NCBI GenBank assembly: GCA_016713225.1
Contig: JADJPO010000002.1
Location: forward strand, 1 to 64,000
Direction: 5' to 3'
DNA length: 64,000 nt
Source: Kineosporiaceae bacterium
GTDB taxonomy: Bacteria > Actinomycetota > Actinomycetes > Actinomycetales > Kineosporiaceae
Part shown: positions 44,864-53,422 of the stretch, piece after piece
Position numbering within the stretch: the first letter of the stretch is position 1
How the letters are laid out: every line of letters begins with the position of its first letter
Made by a program: the position numbers and the translations under genes
The notes under the pieces: model-generated
What the model saw: only the letters and a program-made list of their open reading frames with translations
Database searches by the model: none
What the model was told of the DNA's origin: nothing

Positions 44864-46081
44864 TCAGGGCTTGCGTCCCCAGGGCAACGAGCGGAACACC
44901 TTCTCGGACTTGGGGTTCGCCCCGCGGCCGTGAATCGTGAAGCCGTTCTGCCCCTCGTGCGGCACGTTGAAGTAGATCGAGTAGAGCACCGTGCCGGCGG
45001 CCTCGGCGGGGATCGGCTCGCCCAGATGCCAGCTGCTCTGGTTGGCGTGCAGGTTCAGCCACGTGTTGAAGGCCGTGATCCACTGCGGATGGTCGGTTCC
45101 GCCACCACTCGGTTTGAGCCCGGTCTCGGGGAAACACAGCGGCTTGCCGTGTTTCAAGGCGAACTGACGCCAGGCCTCGGGGCCGAGGGGGTTGCCGAGC
45201 GCGTCGACGTCGTCGGCGGCGGTGTTCCAGGCGGCCACGGTCCAGTGGGTGGCCACGTCGTTGTAGTAGTCCGGCGCGATGCAGTCGACCACCGCGTCGC
45301 CCGGGTACCACTGCTCGATCGGCATACCGGAATGGTCGCGGAAGTTCGGTGACCACGAGATGAGAACGGTCGGCATCGCCGTCCGCAGGATCTTCACGTA
45401 GCGGGCGTGCGCGGCCTTGTAGTCGGTCACGTTGGCCTTGGTGACCTGCCAGTTGCGGTACCAGAACCCGTTCATCTCGTGGAACGGCCGCGCGAAGGTC
45501 GGGGCGGTGGCCTTGCCGCGCCGGGCGGCGAGGGTCTTGGCCGCCGAGCGCCACCGGGCGTCGTAGGCGCCCCGCGCGGCGGCCCGGTAGTTCTCGCGGC
45601 TGCCCAGCACGGTGCCGGCCACGGCGATGTCGAGGGCGCCCTTCCAGGACTTGTACTCGGTGCTCAACGGGGTCAGCTGGGTCTGCGCGCGGGCATCCTG
45701 GTCGGCCCAGGTGCCGGCAATGCTCACCGGTTGGCGAAGCCAGGCCGCGAAGGTGCCGTCGGCGACGCCCAGGCCCGAAGCCCCGGCGTACCAGCCACCG
45801 ACCATCGGTCCCGAGGGCGTCGGGCTCGGCGTCGGCGTGGCCGCCATCGGGGACGGCGCGGCGCTCACCGATACGGCGGGGGTGGAGGTCGTTTTGCGCG
45901 GTTCGCCGGAATCGCCCAGGGTCGTGGCCGCCCAGCCGCCGCCGGCCAGCAGCAGTCCGGTTCCCGCCACCGCGGCGATCACCCCGGTGCGCGGTCCGCG
46001 GCGCTGCCGTCGGGGACGCCCGGGTTGCCCGGTCAGCGCAAGTCCGGCAGCGTCGTCCAGGGCGTGTGGTGTCCGGGTCAC
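44864..46081 (-). CDS. membrane-anchored GH26-like glycoside hydrolase
   Basis: 405 aa from GTG 46081 behind AGAGGA. A cytoplasmic basic N-terminus, one helix (about 33-50), then a Ser/Thr/Pro linker lead to a catalytic TIM-barrel-like domain from about residue 92. FARPFHEMNG contains the probable acid/base Glu202, and LCFPETGL the probable nucleophile Glu319. The arrangement matches GH26 mannanases and related endoglycanases. The enzyme would act outside the cell or in the wall; the glycan is unknown. Confidence 0.72.
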   Translation of the reverse strand: MTRTPHALDDAAGLALTGQPGRPRRQRRGPRTGVIAAVAGTGLLLAGGGWAATTLGDSGEPRKTTSTPAVSVSAAPSPMAATPTPSPTPSGPMVGGWYAGASGLGVADGTFAAWLRQPVSIAGTWADQDARAQTQLTPLSTEYKSWKGALDIAVAGTVLGSRENYRAAARGAYDARWRSAAKTLAARRGKATAPTFARPFHEMNGFWYRNWQVTKANVTDYKAAHARYVKILRTAMPTVLISWSPNFRDHSGMPIEQWYPGDAVVDCIAPDYYNDVATHWTVAAWNTAADDVDALGNPLGPEAWRQFALKHGKPLCFPETGLKPSGGGTDHPQWITAFNTWLNLHANQSSWHLGEPIPAEAAGTVLYSIYFNVPHEGQNGFTIHGRGANPKSEKVFRSLPWGRKP

Positions 46082-46357
46082 AGGTCCTCTTCTGGCGGGA
46101 CGCCCCGGTGAGTGGCTGCCCAGGCGTGAGGCGTGGACGCGACTCCCCCGAGGCGCTGTCGGTACGTGAGGGCGCAGGTCGTGTGGCAACGCTGACGCTT
46201 CAGCCTAGCTGCGCCGTCCGGTCGGCAGGGGGCGGTTGCCGAGGCCGCGGGCCGTTCACCCGAGCGGCGGGCTCGGGTGTTGGATCGATGCGTCGGTACG
46301 TCGGTGAGGCGCGCGCCATGCCCGGCAGGGCTGTCGAGCGCACCGCGGTGGTCGAGA

Positions 46358-46395
46358 ATCAGTGCCGTCGGGTGGTCTCGCCGTCCGGCACTGAT
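46358..46395. repeat. inverted repeat upstream of crotonase-family gene
   Basis: ATCAGTGCCG (46358-46367) and CGGCACTGAT (46386-46395) are a perfect 10-bp pair with an 18-nt spacer, ending 23 bp before the ATG at 46419. It could be an operator or a leader hairpin. The rest of the 337-bp gap 46082-46418 shows no gene. Confidence 0.6.
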
Positions 46396-46418
46396 GACGT
46401 GCCCGCAAGGAGCCCTGC

Positions 46419-47240
46419 ATGGACGACGCGACCGATGTGCCGATCACCACGCTGCCGACCAGCACGCCGCGCATGATCGCCCGGACCCAGGGTGCCGTCG
46501 GCTGGATGATCTTCAACAACCCCGAGCGGCGCAACGCGGTGTCGCTGGACATGTGGCGGGCGATCCCCGAGATCCTGGGCGATCTCGATCGCGACCCGCT
46601 GATCAAGGTCATCGTGATGTCCGGTGCCGGGGGGCGGGCCTTCGTCTCGGGGGCCGACATCAGCCAGTTCGAGACCCATCGCCACGACGCCGCCTCGGCG
46701 GGTGACTACACCGACGTGCTCGATCGGGCGTGGCAGGCCCTCGACACGTGCGGCACGCCACTGGTGGCGGCGATCGAGGGGTTCTGTTTCGGCGCCGGAG
46801 TGGCCATTGCGCTGCGGGCCGACGTGCGGGTGGCGACCGAGGGGTCGCAGTTCAGCATTCCGGCAGCTCGGCTCGGCGTGACGTACCCCCACGACTCGAT
46901 CGAAGCGTTGGTCAGCTTGGTCGGCCCCGCTCGGGCCAAGTGGATCCTGTTCTCTGCCAAGGCATTCGATGCCGAGGAGTCCTACCGCATGGGGTTGGTC
47001 GATCAGGTCGTCGCGCCGGGTGACCTCCAGGCCACCGTCCACGACATCGCTTCCACACTCGCGGCGAACGCCCCGTTGTCGATCCGTCACGCCAAGCTGG
47101 CCATCGATCACATCGCCCGCGGGCTGGGCGAGGTGGCTGCGATCGAGGAGTTGGCTGCGCGCTGCCTCGAGAGTGAGGACTACCGCGAGGGACGACGCGC
47201 CTTCATGGAGAAGCGACCGCCGCTGTTCACCGGCCGGTGA
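46419..47240 (+). CDS. enoyl-CoA hydratase/isomerase family protein
   Basis: 273 aa, ATG with AAGGAG upstream. Crotonase-fold features: FNNPERRNAVSLDMW, oxyanion-hole segment RAFVSGADISQF, and IEGFCFGAGVAIALRADVRVAT. In classical hydratases a Glu follows (QPEVNLG); here the matching stretch is SIPAARLGV, and the PGAGGTQ segment is YPHDSIEA. The usual catalytic Glu pair is thus not evident. It may be another crotonase reaction (isomerase, thioesterase or CoA-ester lyase). Cytoplasmic. Confidence 0.82.
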   Translation: MDDATDVPITTLPTSTPRMIARTQGAVGWMIFNNPERRNAVSLDMWRAIPEILGDLDRDPLIKVIVMSGAGGRAFVSGADISQFETHRHDAASAGDYTDVLDRAWQALDTCGTPLVAAIEGFCFGAGVAIALRADVRVATEGSQFSIPAARLGVTYPHDSIEALVSLVGPARAKWILFSAKAFDAEESYRMGLVDQVVAPGDLQATVHDIASTLAANAPLSIRHAKLAIDHIARGLGEVAAIEELAARCLESEDYREGRRAFMEKRPPLFTGR

Positions 47241-47264
47241 CCGTGTGGTGAGATATATCGGGGG

Positions 47265-47810
47265 ATGATCATGACACCTGCTGTGACCTGGGGGTTGCTC
47301 GTCGCCTGGGTGATCCATGATGCGGAGGAGTTCCTGGCCGTGCCGTGGTGGTCGGCTCGACTGCCGAGGCTGCGTGCCCGCCATCCGCGGGTGCCGGGCC
47401 GACTGTGGAGCCTGATCGCCCCAGGTCGGATCGAATCGGGCGTGGCCATCGGCATCATCGGGATCGCCATGGCCGTCGCGGCGGCGCGGGGAGCCGCGAC
47501 AGCAGGGCGCTCGGACTACTTCCAGCTCATGCTGCTCGGTTTCGGATGGCATGCGGTGACGCACCTGGCGATGAGCGCCGTGGCTCGTGGCTACACCCCC
47601 GGCGTGGTCACGGCCGTCATCCTGGTGGCGCCGTTCTCCCTCTGGGCCTGGCACAGACTGGGCGAGGCCGGTCTGAGTCACCCGGTGGACCCGGCGGAGA
47701 TCGGGCTCATCTTCGTGTTGCTGCCCGTGGTGCTCGGGGGTTCTCGATGGATCGGCCGACTCGTCGAGTCGCGGATGGCTGCGCGCGGTGAGCCGACCGC
47801 TTCTCAGTAG
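47265..47810 (+). CDS. HXXEE-domain membrane protein
   Basis: 181 aa with five or so transmembrane helices. WVIHDAEEF near residue 16 gives the HxxEE motif that names the family; a second His pair (FGWHAVTHLAM) lies in a later helix, so a metal or catalytic site in the membrane is plausible. No reaction is established for the family as far as I know. It starts 24 bp after the crotonase-family gene and overlaps the convergent cobO gene by 7 bp. Confidence 0.75.
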   Translation: MIMTPAVTWGLLVAWVIHDAEEFLAVPWWSARLPRLRARHPRVPGRLWSLIAPGRIESGVAIGIIGIAMAVAAARGAATAGRSDYFQLMLLGFGWHAVTHLAMSAVARGYTPGVVTAVILVAPFSLWAWHRLGEAGLSHPVDPAEIGLIFVLLPVVLGGSRWIGRLVESRMAARGEPTASQ

Positions 47811-48340
47811 TCGAAGCCGCGCCGGGCCGGAACCCCGGTGTCGTAGGCGTGTTTGACCTTCGTCATCTCGGTCACGGTGTCGGCGATGTCGATCAGGGCC
47901 TGGGGCGCGTCCCGGCCGGTGCAGATCACATACGTGGACGGCGTGCGCTCGGCAATGCAGCGCACCACCTCGTCGGCGTCGATCCAGCCGTAGTTCATCG
48001 CATAGGTGATCTCGTCGAGCACCAGCAGGCCCACCTCGCCCGAGCTCAGTGCCGCACGGGAGGCCTCCCATGCCTTGCCGGCGATGGCCGCGGAGCGGTC
48101 GAGATCGTCACTCTCCCAGGTGAATCCATCGCCGATGGTCCACCAGGTCATGCCGAGCTGCAGGCCGGCCTGCTCCTCGCCGACCCGCCACCGCCCGGAT
48201 TTCATGAACTGGATGACGGTGACCGGCCAGCCGCGGCTGATCGCCCGTAGGGCGGTGCCGAAGGCGGCGGTGGACTTGCCCTTGCCGTGCCCGGTGTTGA
48301 CCAGGACGAGCGACTCGACGCGACGACGCGCAGTGTTCAC
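47804..48340 (-). CDS. cobO: cob(I)yrinic acid a,c-diamide adenosyltransferase
   Basis: 178 aa from GTG 48340, chosen because GAAGGG precedes it by a normal distance. The in-frame ATG at 48373 (189 aa) touches the 3' end of the riboswitch aptamer and lacks a ribosome site. It transfers the adenosyl group of ATP to cobalt, finishing the B12 coenzyme or salvaging corrinoids. P-loop GHGKGKST is at about 17-24, with VIQFMKSGRW, LLVLDEITYAMNYGW and VICTGRDAP, all CobA/CobO/BtuR signatures. It is cytoplasmic. No other cob gene is adjacent. Confidence 0.93.
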   Translation of the reverse strand: MNTARRRVESLVLVNTGHGKGKSTAAFGTALRAISRGWPVTVIQFMKSGRWRVGEEQAGLQLGMTWWTIGDGFTWESDDLDRSAAIAGKAWEASRAALSSGEVGLLVLDEITYAMNYGWIDADEVVRCIAERTPSTYVICTGRDAPQALIDIADTVTEMTKVKHAYDTGVPARRGFDY

Positions 48341-48373
48341 AACAGGCCCTTCGTCCGAGGACTTCGTGGCCAT

Positions 48374-48495
48374 GGGGCAGGCGACCTGGCTCGTCCATCA
48401 CCGGGGGTGACGGCCTCACAGTTGCGGGACAGCGCCGGAATGCACCGGACTTCGCTGCGTCCATGGCGCCCCGAGGGTTCGGGGCACTGCCGACG
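48374..48495 (-). ncRNA. cobalamin riboswitch
   Basis: On the minus strand, in order: GAAGTCCGGTGC, TTCCGGCGCTGTCCCGCAACTGTGA, a variable hairpin (GTCACCCCCGGTGAT), then GAGCCAGGTCGCCTGCC. These are the conserved blocks of the AdoCbl-class aptamer (the B12 box corresponds to the GCTGTCCCGCAACTG-like core). It sits immediately 5' of cobO, with about 34 nt to the GTG start in which the ribosome site could be masked. A TAGCGT -10-like box lies near its 5' end. Confidence 0.9.
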
Positions 48496-48513
48496 CTAGC
48501 ACCCGGGGTCCGG

Positions 48514-48519
48514 CACACT
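48514..48519 (+). promoter_or_regulatory. -10 element of possible leaderless transcript
   Basis: CACACT, 6 nt, then GTG at 48526. It deviates from TANNNT at the first base, so support is weaker than for the other leaderless genes here. Confidence 0.35.
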
Positions 48520-48525
48520 GAGCGA

Positions 48526-49170
48526 GTGGCCGTTCAGTCCCCTCCCGAGCTGTTGGCGCTGCACGCCGTCCGGATCATGGGTATGAGTGATGTGGCCGGT
48601 ATCGGCCGCCGCTTCGACCTGGACGCCGACCTGGTCGAGGAGCTGATGCTGGACGACGAGGCGTGCGGCTGGGTGCAGCGGGTGGGCTTTCAGGATCAGG
48701 TGGGATGGGGACTGACCATCAGCGGTCGGGTCGAGAACGAGCGGCGGCTGGCGGCCGAGCTCGACGCCTGCGGGCAGCGCGGCGAGATCGAGGCAGCTCA
48801 CCGGGATTTCGCGGCGCTCAACGCGGCCTTCCTGAAGGCCATGACGAACTGGCAGATCCGGCCCACGTCGTGGGATGCGATGGCCGAGAACGACCACGGC
48901 GACTGGCGGTGGGACGAGCGGGTGCTCGACTCCTTGGCGAGCCTGCGGCGGCGAGTGGAGCCGATCGCCGTCCGGCTCGCCGAGGCCCTGGCCCGATTCG
49001 ACGGCTATGGCGCGCGGTTGGACGACGCCCTGCAGCAGGTCGACCACGGCCGCCGCCAGTACGTCGACGGGGTCGGCATCGACTCGTGCCACGTGGTCTG
49101 GTTCGAGTTGCACGAGGACCTGCTCGCGACCCTGGGGATCGATCGCTCCGCCGCCGATCGCCGGGTCTGA
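48526..49170 (+). CDS. probable winged-helix regulatory protein
   Basis: 214 aa from GTG 48526. The N-terminal 70 residues (LLALHAVRIMGMSDVAGIGRRFDLDADLVEELMLDDEACGWVQRV...WGLTISGR) read as a winged helix with a wing turn. Residues 90-214 form a helical domain with a conserved-looking TNWQIRPTSWDAMAENDHGDWRW block. Similar proteins in actinobacteria are annotated as transcriptional regulators, but I cannot name the family. It is divergent from cobO; a link to B12 status is possible but only by position. Confidence 0.65.
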   Translation: MAVQSPPELLALHAVRIMGMSDVAGIGRRFDLDADLVEELMLDDEACGWVQRVGFQDQVGWGLTISGRVENERRLAAELDACGQRGEIEAAHRDFAALNAAFLKAMTNWQIRPTSWDAMAENDHGDWRWDERVLDSLASLRRRVEPIAVRLAEALARFDGYGARLDDALQQVDHGRRQYVDGVGIDSCHVVWFELHEDLLATLGIDRSAADRRV

Positions 49171-49261
49171 ATCGTGCCCGTCGACATGACGCGGGCACCG
49201 AGAGCTGGTCATGACCTCGTGATGATGTTCCCCTGATCCTCCGCGGCCTACCGTGCGGCGG

Positions 49262-50572
49262 GTGTGGGAGGAATCGCATCGCGGGGTGGCTGACGGTTCC
49301 CGGGCGTGGCGCCTGTGGTCCGGCTGGGCATCGGTCCTGGCCGTGACCAGCGCCGTCCTCGCGACGTCCGGATGTTCGGTCGTCGCACCGGGAACGGTCA
49401 CCGCGGTGGCCTCCTCGCCCCGCCCCACGGCGACCTCTCACGCCGAGCCCGCTGCATCGTCGGCACTCCCCCCGCCGGGCGATGCAGCGGGTTCCCCCAC
49501 CCGACCTGCCTCCACCCGTGCCACGCCGAGCCCCATCCGATCCGTCCGCGTCGCCTCCCCCACCCGGACGCCGTCTCGCGCCACGACGTCCGTCGCGGTG
49601 CGCCCGGCCGGCACCGGAAGGGTCGCGGTACCCGCCGAGGGGCGCCCGGTCGACACCCGCCACCCGACCCGGGTGGTCGGTACCGGGACGGCGGCGAGCT
49701 GCACCTCGGCGGCTGTGGTCAAGGCGGTGGCCGCGGGCGGCATCATCACCTTCGACTGCGGGCCGGCCCCGGTGACCATCCGGATGACCGCGACGGCCAA
49801 GGTTCGCAACACCAACGCGCGCACCGTGGTGGACGGCGGCGGCCGGGTCACGCTGTCCGGCGGCGGGGCACATCGGATCCTGTACCAGAACACCTGTGAC
49901 GGCGCCCAGGGCTGGACCACCACCCACTGCCAGGATCAGCTCACGCCGTCCCTGGTGGTGCAGAACCTCACGCTGGCCGACGGCAACTCCACCGGCCAGA
50001 CCGCGGAGGGCGGAGGCGGCGGAGCGATCTTCGTGCGTGGCGGCAAGCTGACCGTGATCAACTCTCGATTCACCGGCAACCGGTGCGACACCAGCGGCCC
50101 CGATGTCGGGGGTGCGGCGATCCGGGTGTTGCACGAGAGCCGCAGCTACGCCGTTCTCATCGTGGGCAGTTCGTTCACCGGCGGTCGGTGCTCGAACGGA
50201 GGTGCCCTGAGCAGCATCGGGACCTCGTGGACCGTGGTGAACAGCATCTTCCGCGGCAACGTGGTCACCGGGCGCGGCGCGAACCCGGCCAGGTCGGGAA
50301 CCCCCGGCGGGGGTAGTGGTGGTGCGATCTACATGGACGGCAACACCATTCGGCTCGACCTGCGGGGATGCCTGATCGAGGACAACACCGCCCCCGAGGG
50401 CGGTGGTGCCGTGTTCTTCGTGAGCAACGACCGCACCGGGACGGCGACGCTGGCGGCCTCGACGCTGCGCCGCAACGTGAGCAAGGGCTTCGAGACCACC
50501 GGCCTGCCGGGGATCTTCTTCCTGGGTGCGCGGTCGCCCAGCCTGACGACAGGGACGACGCTCGCCCGCTGA
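49262..50572 (+). CDS. lipoprotein with right-handed beta-helix domain
   Basis: 436 aa from GTG 49262, lying 7 nt after a TACCGT -10 box (49249-49254). Another GTG at 49253 overlaps that box. Signal sequence with lipobox ATSGC, then a long Pro/Thr/Ser-rich linker to about residue 140. The remainder is a pectate-lyase-like beta-helix with repeating strands and G-G turns (NLTLADGNST, GGAIFVRGGKLTVINSRFTGN, GGALSSIGTSWTVVNSIFRGN, GGAVFFVSN). Such polymorphic-membrane-protein-like repeats bind or cleave polysaccharides. Cell-surface location is expected. Confidence 0.75.
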   Translation: MWEESHRGVADGSRAWRLWSGWASVLAVTSAVLATSGCSVVAPGTVTAVASSPRPTATSHAEPAASSALPPPGDAAGSPTRPASTRATPSPIRSVRVASPTRTPSRATTSVAVRPAGTGRVAVPAEGRPVDTRHPTRVVGTGTAASCTSAAVVKAVAAGGIITFDCGPAPVTIRMTATAKVRNTNARTVVDGGGRVTLSGGGAHRILYQNTCDGAQGWTTTHCQDQLTPSLVVQNLTLADGNSTGQTAEGGGGGAIFVRGGKLTVINSRFTGNRCDTSGPDVGGAAIRVLHESRSYAVLIVGSSFTGGRCSNGGALSSIGTSWTVVNSIFRGNVVTGRGANPARSGTPGGGSGGAIYMDGNTIRLDLRGCLIEDNTAPEGGGAVFFVSNDRTGTATLAASTLRRNVSKGFETTGLPGIFFLGARSPSLTTGTTLAR

Positions 50573-50619
50573 CGGGATCTGCCGGGCCGTGCCGTCACGC
50601 GAACCTGCACCGTGCACCG

Positions 50620-50625
50620 TAGGGT
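50620..50625 (+). promoter_or_regulatory. -10 element of leaderless ABC operon transcript
   Basis: TAGGGT, 6 nt, then the GTG at 50632; no ribosome site precedes that GTG. It would drive the four-gene transporter operon. Confidence 0.55.
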
Positions 50626-50631
50626 GGCGGC

Positions 50632-51600
50632 GTGCCGTTGATCTCCACGGATGCCCTGACGATGCGGTTCGGCCCGACCACGGCGCTGGACCGGTTGACG
50701 GTGTCCGTCGAGCCCGGTGTGGTCGGGCTGGTCGGGGCCAACGGCGCCGGCAAGTCGACGATGATCAAGATTCTGCTCGGTCTGCTGCCGGCCACCGAGG
50801 GTCGGGCCCAGGTGCTCGGCCTGGATGTCGCCACCGACAGCGAGGCGATCCGGGCCCGGGTCGGCTACATGCCCGAACACGACTGCCTGCCCGCCGACAC
50901 CTCGGCGACCGAGTTCGTCGTCCACATGGGGCGCATGTCCGGGCTGCCGATGACCGCAGCCCGCGAACGCACCGCCGACGTGCTGCGTCACGTCGGACTG
51001 TACGAGGAGCGGTACCGCGCCATCGGGGGCTACTCGACCGGCATGAAGCAGCGGGTCAAGCTGGCCCAGGCCCTGGTACACGACCCCGCGCTGGTGCTGC
51101 TGGACGAGCCGACCAACGGACTCGACCCGGCCGGTCGGGACGACATGCTCGGCCTGATCCGCCGCGTGCATGCCGACTTCGGCATCTCGGTGCTGGTGAC
51201 CAGCCACCTGCTGGGTGAACTCGAACGCATCTGCGACCACGTCGTGGTGATCGAGGGCGGTCAGCTGCTGCGTTCGTCCTCGACGGCCGATGTGACCGCC
51301 GCCAGCGGCGTGCTGCTGGTCGAGGTGGACGAACGGCCCGAGGCGCTGGGCGGTGCGCTGCACCAGGCCGGCGTCGCGGTGCGGCCCGCGGGCCGGATGC
51401 TCGAGGTCGCCCTGGCCGGTGAACAGACCTACGACATCATTCGGGACGCCGCGGCGCAGCTGGGGTTGGGCCTGGTGCGCATGGAACGTCGTCGCCACCG
51501 CATGGTCGAGGTGTTCGATCAGGTCGATCCCCGTGCCGATCCCCGTGCCGCGGCGGCTCGGAGCACCGGAGAGGAGGCCGGCGGTGTCCGCATCCCCTGA
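50632..51600 (+). CDS. ABC-2 type transporter ATP-binding protein
   Basis: 322 aa, GTG start. Walker A GANGAGKST, signature YSTGMKQRVKLAQ, Walker B LVLLDEPTNGLDPAGRD and switch VTSHLLGE are complete. The EPTNGLDP and STGMKQR wording is typical of CcmA/NatA-type exporters. A 90-residue C-terminal extension with a ferredoxin-like pattern (LLVEVDERPEALGGALHQAGVAV) probably regulates or dimerises. It is first of four overlapping genes: ATPase, permease, ATPase, permease. Confidence 0.92.
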   Translation: MPLISTDALTMRFGPTTALDRLTVSVEPGVVGLVGANGAGKSTMIKILLGLLPATEGRAQVLGLDVATDSEAIRARVGYMPEHDCLPADTSATEFVVHMGRMSGLPMTAARERTADVLRHVGLYEERYRAIGGYSTGMKQRVKLAQALVHDPALVLLDEPTNGLDPAGRDDMLGLIRRVHADFGISVLVTSHLLGELERICDHVVVIEGGQLLRSSSTADVTAASGVLLVEVDERPEALGGALHQAGVAVRPAGRMLEVALAGEQTYDIIRDAAAQLGLGLVRMERRRHRMVEVFDQVDPRADPRAAAARSTGEEAGGVRIP

Positions 51601-52468
51601 GGCCGGTGTCATCCACGACATCGGCTACCGCCACTATCGCGGGCCGCGGCTCGGTCGCGGTGCCGTCGTCCGGTCGTTGTACCTCGACAGCCTGCGAGGG
51701 GCCTTCGGGCTGGGGCGCTCGACCAAGAGCAAGATCGCGCCCATGTTGTTGCTGGCGGTCAGTTGCCTGCCGGCGATCGTGGTCGCGATCGTGGTCAACG
51801 TCAGCGGGGACGACGAGCTGCCGTTCCCGATCTCCATCTACCCGACGTTCGTCTACCCCCTGCTGATCCTCTATGCCGGCGGCCAGGCGCCGGCCAGCGT
51901 CAGCCGAGATCTGCGGTTTCGGGTGACGACGCTGTACTTCTCGCGGCCGTTGAGTCGCAACGACTACGTGGCGGCCAAGTTCGCCGCCCTCAGCACGGCG
52001 CTGGTCATCGTGATGATGCTGCCGCTGCTGCTGTTGACCGGCGGGCTGCTGTTGTCCGACGTGCCCGCCCGGGACGTGCTGGTGGGATTCGCGCAGTCGC
52101 TGCTGGTCGTCGTCCTGCTGGCCCCGATGCTCGCCGGTATCGCGCTGGCCATCGCCTCGGTGACGCCTCGGCGCGGCCTCGGGGTGGCGGCGGTGGTCGC
52201 CGTCCTGATCATCGCCTGGGCGATGCACGGTGCGGTGCAGGGGATCCTGATGGAGCAGGACCGCAGTGACCTGGCCCCCTGGTCGCAGCTGATCTCGCCG
52301 GGGGCGACCGTCGACGGGCTGGTCGCCTGGGCCTTCGACATCGACTCGGGTTCGGGCACGGTGCCCGAAGGGACGGCAGGCCTGGCCTGGATCGCCGCGG
52401 TGCTGGTGGTCATCGCCGGCTCGATCGCCTTCCTGGCGTTGCGGTATCGAAAGGTGTCGGTCACGTGA
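51584..52468 (+). CDS. ABC-2 type transporter permease
   Basis: 294 aa from GTG 51584 behind GAGAGGAGG, overlapping the upstream ATPase by 17 bp. Six transmembrane helices; the first follows the soluble IHDIGYRHYRGPRLGRG segment, which recurs in actinobacterial ABC-2 permeases. The loop SRDLRFRVTTLYFSRPLSRNDYVAAKF is the cytoplasmic coupling element typical of this class. It pairs with one or both ATPases of the operon. The exported substrate is unknown. Confidence 0.87.
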   Translation: MSASPEAGVIHDIGYRHYRGPRLGRGAVVRSLYLDSLRGAFGLGRSTKSKIAPMLLLAVSCLPAIVVAIVVNVSGDDELPFPISIYPTFVYPLLILYAGGQAPASVSRDLRFRVTTLYFSRPLSRNDYVAAKFAALSTALVIVMMLPLLLLTGGLLLSDVPARDVLVGFAQSLLVVVLLAPMLAGIALAIASVTPRRGLGVAAVVAVLIIAWAMHGAVQGILMEQDRSDLAPWSQLISPGATVDGLVAWAFDIDSGSGTVPEGTAGLAWIAAVLVVIAGSIAFLALRYRKVSVT

Positions 52469-53415
52469 GCACCATCGTCATCGACCGGGTCTCGCGTTGG
52501 TACGGCAACGTGGTGGCGGTCAACGACGTCACCATGCAGATCGGCCCCGGCATCACGGGGCTGCTCGGGCCGAACGGTGCCGGCAAGTCGACGCTGATCT
52601 CGATGATGGCCGGCTTCCTGCCGCCCTCGTCCGGCACGGTGACCATCGACGGCGAGCCGACCTGGCGCAATCAGGCCATCTACTCCCGGATCGGATTGGT
52701 GCCCGAGCGCGAGGGCATGTACGAGGTGGTCTCGGGGTGGGACCTGGTGCTGGCCAACGCGAAACTGCACAAGCTGCGCGACCCCGAACGCGCTGCCCGG
52801 CACGCGATCGAGACCGTCGACATGACGGCGGCGCAGGATCGCGGCATCGCGACCTACTCCAAGGGTATGAAGCAGCGCATCAAGGTGGCCACCGCCCTGG
52901 TGCACGACCCGGCGGTGCTGCTGCTCGACGAGCCGTTCAACGGTATGGACCCGCGCCAACGGATGCACCTGATGGACCTGTTGCAGCGCATGGCTGCCGG
53001 CGGGCGCAGCGTGCTGTTCTCCTCGCACATCCTCGAAGAGGTCGAGCAACTCGCCGGCAGCATCCAGGTGATGGTCGCCGGGCGGCACGCGGCGTCAGGT
53101 GACTTCCGCGAGATCCGCCGGTTGATGACCGAGAAGCCCCACCAGTACACGATCCGTTCCAGCGACAACCGCCGGCTGGCCTCGGCGTTGGTGGCCGACG
53201 TCTCCACCTCGGCGGTCCAGCTCGTCGGGGCACAGCGACCCGACGGCGTGGCGGGTGATCACTCGGCAGCGCTGCACGTGGAGGCCGTGGACGTCGCCCG
53301 GTTCGTCAAGGCGCTGCCCTGGCTGGCGCAGCAGACGGGGGTGCGGTTGCTCGAGGTGTCACCGACCGACGAGTCCCTCGAGAGCGTGTTCGCCTACCTC
53401 GTCACCCGGTCGTGA
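52465..53415 (+). CDS. ABC-2 type transporter ATP-binding protein
   Basis: 316 aa; its GTG overlaps the permease stop (GTGA). Walker A GPNGAGKST, signature YSKGMKQRIKVAT, Walker B VLLLDEPFNGMDPRQR and switch FSSHILEEVEQ are intact. The C-terminal region (about 225-316) differs from the first ATPase, so the two may form a heterodimer. Translationally coupled on both sides. Confidence 0.92.
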   Translation: MSTIVIDRVSRWYGNVVAVNDVTMQIGPGITGLLGPNGAGKSTLISMMAGFLPPSSGTVTIDGEPTWRNQAIYSRIGLVPEREGMYEVVSGWDLVLANAKLHKLRDPERAARHAIETVDMTAAQDRGIATYSKGMKQRIKVATALVHDPAVLLLDEPFNGMDPRQRMHLMDLLQRMAAGGRSVLFSSHILEEVEQLAGSIQVMVAGRHAASGDFREIRRLMTEKPHQYTIRSSDNRRLASALVADVSTSAVQLVGAQRPDGVAGDHSAALHVEAVDVARFVKALPWLAQQTGVRLLEVSPTDESLESVFAYLVTRS

Positions 53416-53422
53416 GGCAGCG

